NCBI GenBank assembly: GCA_037388705.1
Contig: JARRJY010000092.1
Coordinates: forward strand, 1 to 13,706
DNA: 13,706 nucleotides
Source: JARRJY01 sp037388705
Lineage (GTDB): Bacteria > Pseudomonadota > Gammaproteobacteria > UBA6429 > Thiohalophilaceae
Reading direction: 5' to 3'
Positions 8,001-13,706 of the stretch are shown here, in pieces (the first letter of the stretch is position 1; each line of letters begins with the position of its first letter). Under the pieces are notes generated by a model, which was not told the origin of the DNA, did no database searches, and saw only the letters and a list, made by a program, of their open reading frames with translations. Made by a program: the position numbers and the translations under genes.

Positions 8001-8028
8001 GGAACTTTACGAAATATTGGCACTCTAA
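8001..8028 (+). promoter_or_regulatory. Sigma-E (RpoE)-type promoter of rpoH
   Basis: GGAACTT at 8001-8007 and TCTAA at 8024-8028 are separated by 16 bases, which agrees with the gammaproteobacterial RpoE consensus. E. coli rpoH is known to have a sigma-E promoter as well. The predicted start is near 8035, inside the CIRCE element, about 40 bases before the rpoH ATG. Not tested by any search. Confidence 0.65.
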
Positions 8029-8043
8029 GTTTGCGAGTGCTAA
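8017..8043. promoter_or_regulatory. CIRCE operator (predicted HrcA binding site) upstream of rpoH
   Basis: The inverted repeat TTGGCACTC-N9-GAGTGCTAA differs from the CIRCE consensus TTAGCACTC-N9-GAGTGCTAA by one base in the left arm and has exactly the 9-base spacer. CIRCE is the operator of HrcA, a heat-shock repressor whose folding depends on GroEL. Here the operator spans the -35 to -10 of the sigma-70-like promoter and covers the -10 and start of the sigma-E-type promoter, so bound HrcA should block both. hrcA itself is not in the window. Confidence 0.9.
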
Positions 8044-8046
8044 TAT
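8017..8046 (+). promoter_or_regulatory. Sigma-70-type promoter of rpoH with extended -10
   Basis: TTGGCA at 8017-8022 and TAATAT at 8041-8046 are 18 bases apart, and TGC directly before the latter gives an extended -10 (TGCTAATAT). A start near 8053 would leave a leader of about 22 bases with AGGGAGAG as ribosome binding site. The -35 and -10 elements lie on the two arms of the CIRCE operator. Confidence 0.5.
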
Positions 8047-8074
8047 ATCCAGCGTAAAAAAGGGAGAGACATCA

Positions 8075-8923
8075 ATGACTCAAGGCCTCAACTTACAATT
8101 ATCCGTACCAACAGGCAGCCTGGAATCCTATTCACAGGCGGTGCGAAATATTCCTATCCTCAGCAGAGAGGAAGAACAGGAACTGGCCATTCGCCTGCGG
8201 GAACAAGATGACCTTGAAGCTGCACAAAAGCTGGTAATTTCGCACCTACGTTTTGTTATGCATATTGCCCGTAGCTATAGTGGCTATGGTCTACCACAGG
8301 CGGATCTTATCCAGGAAGGGAATATTGGCCTGATGAAAGCGGTAAAACGCTTTGATCCTACCCAGGGTGTACGCCTGGTATCATTTGCTGTTTACTGGAT
8401 CCGTGCAGAAATTCACGAGTTTATCTTACGAAACTGGCGTATTGTAAAAGTGGCAACAACCAAGGCCCAGCGCAAACTGTTTTTTAACCTGCGCAGTGCT
8501 AAAAAACGCCTGGGCTGGTTAAGCCAGGACGAAGCTGACGCGGTTGCCAGTGACCTGGGTGTATCAAGAAATGAAGTTTTTGAAATGGAGTCTCGCCTGA
8601 GCGCCCATGACGCCAGCTTTGATGAGCCTGCTGATGATGACAGTGACAGCTACAATCCATCACCTGTTGCCTATCTGCAGGACATGAGCCAAGAGCCTGC
8701 AAGCCTTGCAGAAGCTGATGATTACCAGGACTATAATCAGCAACGTTTATACAATGCTATGGATAGCCTGGATGAGCGTAGTCGAGATATCGTGCAAAGT
8801 CGCTGGTTAACAGATAACAAGATTACCCTGCATGAGCTGGCTGATAAATACAGCGTTTCAGCTGAACGTATTCGCCAGCTGGAAAACAATGCGATCAAGA
8901 AACTTCGTAGTGCAATGTCATAA
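8075..8923 (+). CDS. rpoH: RNA polymerase sigma factor RpoH (sigma-32)
   Basis: RpoH directs RNA polymerase to heat-shock genes for chaperones and proteases. The 282-residue length equals the family's. Region 1.2/2 begins at about residue 28 (ILSREEEQELA); region 2.2-2.4 has LIQEGNIGLMKAVKRFDP and VRLVSFAVYWIRAEIHEFI. The diagnostic RpoH box QRKLFFNLR follows directly, at about 131-139. Region 4 ends with the helix-turn-helix ITLHELADKYSVSAERIRQLENNAIKKLR. The AGGGAGAG ribosome site is 6 bases before the ATG. The sequence shows dual transcription control: a sigma-E-type promoter and a sigma-70-type promoter, both under a CIRCE operator. I see no sigma-32 promoter upstream. The leader is short; a thermosensor hairpin involving the early coding region, as in E. 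coli, cannot be judged by eye. Two terminators follow the stop. Confidence 0.97.
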   Translation: MTQGLNLQLSVPTGSLESYSQAVRNIPILSREEEQELAIRLREQDDLEAAQKLVISHLRFVMHIARSYSGYGLPQADLIQEGNIGLMKAVKRFDPTQGVRLVSFAVYWIRAEIHEFILRNWRIVKVATTKAQRKLFFNLRSAKKRLGWLSQDEADAVASDLGVSRNEVFEMESRLSAHDASFDEPADDDSDSYNPSPVAYLQDMSQEPASLAEADDYQDYNQQRLYNAMDSLDERSRDIVQSRWLTDNKITLHELADKYSVSAERIRQLENNAIKKLRSAMS

Positions 8924-8941
8924 GCTCGGTCGACTTCACTT

Positions 8942-8977
8942 AAAAGGCCGCACTGTTGTGAAACAGGCGGCCTTTTT
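8942..8977 (+). terminator. Rho-independent terminator of rpoH
   Basis: Stem AAAAGGCCGC (8942-8951) pairs with GCGGCCTTTT (8967-8976), the loop contains a further short CTGTT/AACAG pairing, and a run of five T follows from 8973. It lies 18 bases after the rpoH stop and fits plus-strand termination. Confidence 0.85.
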
Positions 8978-8996
8978 ATTTATGGCAATTCGAAAC

Positions 8997-9025
8997 AAAA
9001 AAGCGGCTGTTAAGCCGCTTTTTTT
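8997..9025. terminator. Bidirectional terminator between rpoH and the cco cluster
   Basis: A perfect 12-base stem, AAAAAAGCGGCT (8997-9008) with AGCCGCTTTTTT (9013-9024), encloses the loop GTTA. Each strand has an A/T tail, so it can stop transcripts from both sides. It begins 20 bases downstream of the stop of the minus-strand 33-codon ORF, and is probably the end of the cco transcript. Confidence 0.85.
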
Positions 9026-9044
9026 AATCCTGTTTGACCCGCTA

Positions 9045-9146
9045 TTAACCAGCAAGAATGACTGACAAGAAGCTAAACCAGGAAATCGCAACCAGGACCA
9101 CGATAATGGCCATTGGGAAATTCTGAAAAGTGAATATCTCTTTCAT
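9045..9146 (-). CDS. Small single-span membrane protein, 33 residues, unrecognised
   Basis: An ATG at 9146 opens 33 codons ending in TAA at 9045. The N-terminus is short and polar with two charged residues (MKEIFTFQNFP), and the rest (about 12-33, MAIIVVLVAISWFSFLSVIL and a terminal Ala-Gly) is one uninterrupted hydrophobic span. CAGG stands 7 bases before the ATG. The ORF lies 87 bases after ccoS on the same strand and stops 20 bases before a strong terminator, so it is inside a transcribed unit. I do not recognise the family. In size and topology it resembles oxidase-associated small subunits such as CydX or CcoM, but I see no sequence match to either; a link to cbb3 oxidase is only suggested by position. 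Confidence 0.55.
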   Translation of the reverse strand: MKEIFTFQNFPMAIIVVLVAISWFSFLSVILAG

Positions 9147-9186
9147 TTTATTACCTGCCTGAAGTTCTTTCGAATCCTAAATTCTG

Positions 9187-9204
9187 AGTATTTTAGCAAA
9201 TACT
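9187..9204 (-). promoter_or_regulatory. Possible extended -10 promoter inside a small palindrome, before the 33-residue ORF
   Basis: On the minus strand TGCTAAAAT (9198-9190) is a good extended -10, with a poor -35 (TGGCAC) 17 bases upstream. It sits in a perfect 7-base palindrome AGTATTT-N4-AAATACT (9187-9204), which could be an operator or a weak hairpin in the cco transcript. A start near 9183 would give the small ORF its own message with a leader of about 37 bases. Confidence 0.3.
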
Positions 9205-9233
9205 AATTTACCGTGCCATGTATTAGCGACAAC

Positions 9234-9443
9234 TTACTGTTCTTCCTGCTCGTTTTGGTCCTTTTTCTCCTCTTCTGGCTGTTGATTACGCGGAATAAGA
9301 GGATCATCATCATCCATCAAGATCCTGTGTGCCGGACCTTCCAGGTCATCAAACTGGCCGCTACGAACTGCCCACAGGAAGCCCCAGATAGCTACGCCCA
9401 GTAATACCAGCCCCACTGGGATTAATAAATATAGAATATCCAA
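9234..9443 (-). CDS. ccoS: Cytochrome oxidase maturation protein CcoS (cbb3-type)
   Basis: CcoS is a small inner-membrane protein needed to put cofactors into cbb3 oxidase (from Rhodobacter work). The 69-residue sequence has one N-terminal helix (about 3-26, LYLLIPVGLVLLGVAIWGFLW) and then the family signature WAVRSGQFDDLEGPAHRIL.DDD, followed by a strongly acidic tail rich in Glu, Gln and Asp. The start is TTG at 9443, chosen because the family begins with M-D-x-L-Y-L-L-I-P at this place and no ATG is available; GGAG stands 9 bases upstream inside the end of ccoI. Only one base separates it from the ccoI stop, so it is probably translationally coupled. Confident. Confidence 0.93.
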   Translation of the reverse strand: MDILYLLIPVGLVLLGVAIWGFLWAVRSGQFDDLEGPAHRILMDDDDPLIPRNQQPEEEKKDQNEQEEQ

Positions 9444-9444
9444 A

Positions 9445-11879
9445 CTAGTTTGCTCCAGCCAGGGCCTGTTGTGCCCTGTATTTTCTGCCTTGTTCAGCCG
9501 ATACGTTCAATCGCAAGGCGTTGAGTACCACGATTAGTGAACTGGCTGACATACCGATAGCCGCCATCCACGGCGCCACGTACCCCATTGCTGCCAGGGG
9601 TAATGCCACCAGATTATAACCAATTGCCCAGCCCAGGTTCTGGCGAATAATTTTCAGCGTCTGCCTGGAGCGCTTAATCGCCTCGGGCAAATGTAATAAG
9701 TGCTGGGATAACAGCACCATATCGGCGGTAGCCTGTGCCAGTTGAGTGCCGCCCCCCATGGCTAACGATACCTGGGCCCCTGCCAGTACCGGGGCATCAT
9801 TAACACCATCACCAACCATCGCCACCACAAAACCCTGTGCCTGTAATTCTTTGACATGTTGTAATTTCTGCTCCGGTGTCTGGCGCGCCTTCCAGTGACC
9901 TATCCCCAGTTCTTGCGCAACATGGGCAACTGCCATCTCCCCGTCACCACTGAGTAACTCTACTTCCACACCAGCCTGCTTCATCTGGGCGATGGCCTCA
10001 CTGGCCTCGCTGCGCAAGGTATCACTAAATTCAAAAACTGCCAGCAGTTGCTGCTCGTCTGCCAGCATTATCTGGGTACCACTGGCCTGTTCAACTTCAT
10101 CAAGATCAGGGTGCCAGTCCTTGATAAACAGTTCCTGACCAATACGGTAGCATCGGTTATCAATAAGCCCTTCAACGCCCATACCTGGTATCGCCGTGAC
10201 ATTGCTCGCCTGCAGTGTCGTCGATAACCCCGCCAGGATTTTGCCAATCGGGTGTTCTGAGCTCTGTTCAAGGGCCGCGGCAATTTCCCGGCAAGCCTGC
10301 TCGGATTCATCCCCCGTTGTATATACTTTTTCCAGACCAAGGTGCCCCGTGGTCACGGTACCGGTTTTATCAAGGATGATATGCGTTGCCTTTGCCAGTG
10401 TTTCCAGAGCGTGACCACGAGTGGTCAGGACTCCCAGCCGGGTCAGGCTTCCTGTTGCTGCTGTCATAGCAGCAGGTGTTGCCAGTGACAAGGCACATGG
10501 ACAGGTGACAACCAGTACGGAAAGTACTATCCAGAATGCTTCATCCGGATTGAGCTGGTACCAGGTAAATCCGACAACCAGCGCTACCAGAAGCAGTGCT
10601 CCCACGAACCAACCGGCGACTTTATCTGCCATTGTGGCAATGGCTGGTTTTTCAGACTGGGCGCGATCCAGTAATCGCTGGATCGCTGCCAGCACGGTAT
10701 CGTCACCAATTTTCTCGACCCTGATTAATAGTGGGCTTTCCACGTTCACGGTTCCCCCGGTCACGTTATCCTTAATTCCGCGGCTTAGCGGCAAGCTTTC
10801 CCCGGTAAGTAAGGACTCATCAACCGAGCTTTGTCCTTCAACAATACAACCATCGGCGGGAATGCTTTCCCCCGGCCGGACACTAACCACATCACCCGGC
10901 ACCAGTTCCACAACGGGTACTGCTTCTGGTTTACCATCAACCATGCGAGTTGCCATAGCCGGCAATAACTTCACCAGCTCTTCTGCTGCCTGACCAGCAC
11001 GCTGCCTTGCCCCCATTTCAAGAAAACGACCCACCAGCAGGAAAAACGTAAACATGGTGACCGAATCAAAATACACTTGACCTTTGTTGGTAATCGTTGC
11101 CAAAACACTTGCCAGAAAAGCGCCGCCCACGGCCAAAGCTACCGGCACATCCATTCCCAGTTGTTTGCTTTTTAGATCTCGAAATGCACCGGTAAAAAAT
11201 GGTCTTGCCGAATACAGGACAACAGGTGTGGCTATTATTAAACTGATCCAGCGAAAGAAGCGCTCAAGGTTAGATTCCATACCGTGATATTCACCCGCAT
11301 ACAGCGCTACGGCTAACATCATCACCTGCATGGCACCGAGTCCTGCTACCGCTAGGCGTTTCAATGCCTGGTAGCGTTCTTTTTTATAGATTTGCTCCTG
11401 GCGCCCGGTATCAAATGGATGGGCGATATAGCCTATGGCGGCAATAGCTTTGAGGATGTCACTCAGGTGAATCTGGTTGTCATCCCATTTCACCGTGGCA
11501 CGGTGGGAGGCATAATTAACCCGGAATTCCTTAACACCCGGCAAGGCGTTAACATGTCGCTCACTTAACCAGACACACGCAGCACATACGATGCCTTCCA
11601 GGATCAATGACGCCTGTTTAATTTCCGCGTGTTTATCATCAGCGCTACTAACAAAACTCCCCTGCAGTTCAGGTTTGTCACCAGGTTGGTTGCGGTAACA
11701 GATGATTCGGTACGGTATTTGTAAAAATCAGTAAGGTTGTTATCCACTATAGCCTGGGCAACGGCCTGGCAACCCGGACAACACATGGGCTGTTCCTTGC
11801 CATTGATAACAACGGAATAATGACTGCCCGGTGGCACCGGTAAGGCACAGTGAAAACAACTTTCCTGCGCTTTTGTCAT
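9445..11879 (-). pseudogene. ccoI: Copper-transporting P1B-type ATPase CcoI, interrupted by a frame change
   Basis: CcoI is a P-type ATPase of the FixI/CopA2 type that moves copper out of the cytoplasm for the CuB centre of cbb3 oxidase. The first frame (ATG at 11879, preceded by AGAGGG) gives the N-terminal domain with CFHC (8-11) and CCPGC (33-37), then after about residue 67 runs out of family sequence and stops at 11604. The rest continues one frame back: D-K-P-E-L-Q-G-S-F-V, then ILEGIVCAACVW with the CxxC copper motif (99-102 if joined), TGES (359-362), CPC (460-462), DKTGT (504-508), HP (543-544) and GDGVND (690-695). Joined with one added base it is 811 residues. The second frame has no good start before a TTG at 11607, which would drop both N-terminal Cys pairs. 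The family usually has about 11 more residues at the break, so the loss may be some 30-40 bases. Both parts otherwise look under selection; a sequence error is possible. Confidence 0.9.
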
Positions 11880-11889
11880 TACAACCCTC

Positions 11890-12717
11890 TTAATTATTAT
11901 CAGTTACATTACTAACTGTAGTAGTAGCAACTAACTCATGCTTGCCTTGTGGAGTAACAATCTTCAGTGACAGGTTCCATGTACCATGCTCAGGTAATGC
12001 TAACGCAACAAAATAATCACCGGGTGCTTTTTCCTGCATGGTGAAAGTCTGATCGATTTTCATGTTGCCAGGACGCATAAAACTACCCGTCACTTCCGCC
12101 TTTTCAATCGGGTTACCCTGTTTATCTTTAACGGTAACACGGAACATACTGCTCTGACCGACTTTTGGCTCACCCAGCCAGCCTTTTTTAACCTGCCATC
12201 CACGCTCTGATTGCTCACGAGTTTGATTTAAGTAAGCATTATAATGTTGCTCTTTTTCCTGGTAATCATGCCTTACCGTACCGGGAAAATTGGAACTCAC
12301 TGTCGCGCCACTTTGCGGTTTGGGTAATAACCATTGCGCCAGATCATAGTTGATGCCTTTGGTAGCGACCATGATAAATAATGAATCAGCAATGATGAGA
12401 AAAATAAAAAATGCCGTGATGCTGGCCGGCCCCCAGTGAATACCAAAACCGGATTTGCCGATTTCTTTTCTCACATCCCGTTGCGAGGTAATAATCCCCA
12501 GGATGTAAACCAGCACCAGGTAAACGGCAATATGTATGGCAAATACATCTGCACCCGGCCAGAAGATAACGGCAAACGTCAGATAAACAAACGACACCAG
12601 AATTGCCATGATGAAAGCTGTTGTTTTGCCACTCAAGCTTGTCAGTCGATAGACAAGACCAAATAACAAAGCAATAACTACTATACCACCGACTAATGTG
12701 ACGACCATGTTATCCAT
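11890..12717 (-). CDS. ccoH: FixH/CcoH family protein, long form with extra N-terminal membrane domain
   Basis: CcoH (FixH) binds and stabilises the cbb3 oxidase subunits during assembly. Usual members have about 160-170 residues with one membrane helix. This one has 275: three extra helices at about 5-25, 33-53 and 57-77, a short basic loop, and then the helix at about 98-118 that matches the single helix of ordinary FixH. The periplasmic C-terminal part (about 180-270) has the family pattern SSMFRVTVKDKQGNPIEKAEVTG, F.RPGN, and APGDYFVALALPEHGTWNLSL. It is placed between ccoG (2-base gap) and ccoI (10-base gap), the standard order. What the three added helices do is unknown. Confidence 0.88.
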   Translation of the reverse strand: MDNMVVTLVGGIVVIALLFGLVYRLTSLSGKTTAFIMAILVSFVYLTFAVIFWPGADVFAIHIAVYLVLVYILGIITSQRDVRKEIGKSGFGIHWGPASITAFFIFLIIADSLFIMVATKGINYDLAQWLLPKPQSGATVSSNFPGTVRHDYQEKEQHYNAYLNQTREQSERGWQVKKGWLGEPKVGQSSMFRVTVKDKQGNPIEKAEVTGSFMRPGNMKIDQTFTMQEKAPGDYFVALALPEHGTWNLSLKIVTPQGKHELVATTTVSNVTDNN

Positions 12718-12719
12718 AA

Positions 12720-13706
12720 TTACTTTCCTGGCAACTTGTCTTCAGGAATAAAGAAAACAGCAGCATGCCTGATGATTTCCTGTTCACTATCCCCTACTGG
12801 AGTGAGCACAAACATAAATGATTGTTGTGACTGTTTTGCCATTGAGGGATCTGTATGTACCTTCAGATATATCAGGCTACTTTGCTGGGGATGTAACTCG
12901 ATGAGATTACTTCTACCCAGTTGTAAATCAGCACCTTCAAGCCCCTGGATACCAAGGCGAAATTCCATTGTTTTGTTTGTCTTGTTATTCAGCTTAACCT
13001 GGTAACGATTCTGAATTTGGCCATCAGACAGTGTCACGGCCAGGGGCTGGCGAATCTGTCGGACCTGCATCTCAACGCTGCTTCGCGTCGCAATACTCCA
13101 GGCCAGCAGAGCAATAGTAAACAACACTGCAAAACCATAACCCAGGTTTTTAAGTTTAAAAGAACGGGTCTTCTTGCCATGTAATGCATTTTCGGATGAA
13201 TAACGAATCAAGCCACGCGGGTAATTAATAGAATCCATGATCGTGTCGCAGGCATCAATACATAGAGCACAGGAAATACACTGGTACTGCATACCATTAC
13301 GAATATCGATACCGGTAGGGCATACCTGAACACAATATCCACAATCAATGCAGTCACCAACTCCAGCAGCCTGACGTTCTTCCTGCTTCAATAAACCTTT
13401 GCGTGGTTTTTGCCGACCTTCTGTCCGCTCACCACGAGCTTCATCATAAGTAACGACCAAAGTATCTTCGTCGAACATGACGCCCTGGAAGCGTGCATAG
13501 GGGCACATGTAGGTACAAACCTGTTCACGCGCCATTCCCGCCATCACATACGTTGTCAGCATCAGAAACAAAGTTGTGGCGTAGGCAGCAAAAGGGGCCT
13601 CACCCGTGAACATATGTATGACAAGTTCAGGCGCATTACCCCAGTAAAGGGTAAAAGAAAGGCCCGTCAGCAAAGCAACGAGTAACCATAAAACATGGGT
13701 TATACC
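12720..13706 (-). CDS. ccoG: Cytochrome c oxidase accessory protein CcoG, C-terminal part (cut by window edge)
   Basis: CcoG is a membrane iron-sulphur protein reported to act in copper reduction during cbb3 oxidase assembly. The frame is open to the window edge, with 328 residues visible and about 150 N-terminal residues outside; an ATG for the full gene is not in the window. After membrane helices, the segment REQVCTYMCPYARFQGVMFD is typical of the family. Two 4Fe-4S motifs follow: CIDCGYCVQVCP and CISCALCIDAC. Next is a helix (about KNLGYGFAVLFTIALLAWSI) and a C-terminal immunoglobulin-like periplasmic domain with Q.RYQVKLNNKTNKTMEF. It heads the visible G-H-I-S series; the structural genes ccoNOQP would be expected upstream, outside the window. 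Confidence 0.95.
   Translation of the reverse strand, partial: GITHVLWLLVALLTGLSFTLYWGNAPELVIHMFTGEAPFAAYATTLFLMLTTYVMAGMAREQVCTYMCPYARFQGVMFDEDTLVVTYDEARGERTEGRQKPRKGLLKQEERQAAGVGDCIDCGYCVQVCPTGIDIRNGMQYQCISCALCIDACDTIMDSINYPRGLIRYSSENALHGKKTRSFKLKNLGYGFAVLFTIALLAWSIATRSSVEMQVRQIRQPLAVTLSDGQIQNRYQVKLNNKTNKTMEFRLGIQGLEGADLQLGRSNLIELHPQQSSLIYLKVHTDPSMAKQSQQSFMFVLTPVGDSEQEIIRHAAVFFIPEDKLPGK

Noticed and set aside
7955..8074. Sigma-32 autoregulatory promoter before rpoH
   Set aside because: No CTTGAAA / CCCCATNT pair with proper spacing was seen; only the sigma-E-type and sigma-70-type elements fit.
10421..10993. 190-codon open frame on the plus strand
   Set aside because: Antisense to the ATPase core of ccoI; composition (Ser/Thr/Ala) is that of a shadow of a transport ATPase.
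9445..11607. A separate, shorter copper ATPase gene starting at TTG 11607
   Set aside because: Coding-like sequence in the same frame extends upstream of the TTG (D-K-P-E-L-Q-G-S-F-V ...), and the other half of the family's N-terminus is in the next frame, so one broken gene is the simpler reading.
1..13706. CRISPR arrays, insertion sequences, tRNA or rRNA genes
   Set aside because: No regularly spaced repeats, transposase motifs, terminal repeats, cloverleaf or rRNA-like sequences were found on reading; the segment looks like ordinary core chromosome.

Overview
The window looks like a chromosomal segment of a fairly low-GC, aerobic or microaerobic member of the Gammaproteobacteria. The reasons are the block rsmD - two M16 peptidases <-> ftsY-ftsE-ftsX ... 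rpoH, an order I know from Pseudomonas and relatives, an RpoH with a clear RpoH box, and a cbb3-oxidase assembly cluster. I cannot name a genus from the sequence alone.

Left part (1-3785, minus strand): two M16B zinc-peptidase genes (one with the HxxEH catalytic motif, one without) are followed by rsmD, with gaps of 12 and 5 bases, so they look like one operon. Below rsmD lies the 5' part of a GT-C / TMTC-like membrane glycosyltransferase that runs off the left edge.

Centre (3904-8923, plus strand): ftsY (SRP receptor), ftsE and ftsX (divisome ABC complex), then a REC-REC-GGDEF response regulator placed between ftsX and rpoH, then rpoH (sigma-32). The rpoH upstream region is the most striking regulatory sequence here. 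A CIRCE operator (TTGGCACTC-N9-GAGTGCTAA, the HrcA binding site) spans a sigma-70-like promoter from -35 to -10 and also covers the -10 of a sigma-E-type promoter (GGAACTT-N16-TCTAA). This predicts that envelope stress (sigma E) and GroEL-sensed cytoplasmic stress (HrcA) both feed into sigma-32. Two hairpin terminators follow rpoH.

Right part (9045-13706, minus strand): ccoG (5' part outside the window) - ccoH/fixH - ccoI - ccoS, the maturation genes for cbb3-type cytochrome c oxidase, tightly packed. Downstream of ccoS is an unannotated 33-codon single-membrane-span ORF that ends just before a bidirectional terminator.

Two genes carry lesions. FtsE lacks, in frame, about 26 residues that contain the Q-loop. 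ccoI is split by a frame change near 11670-11680, between its N-terminal Cys-rich domain and the rest of the ATPase. Either lesion may be real or an assembly artefact; both should be checked against reads.
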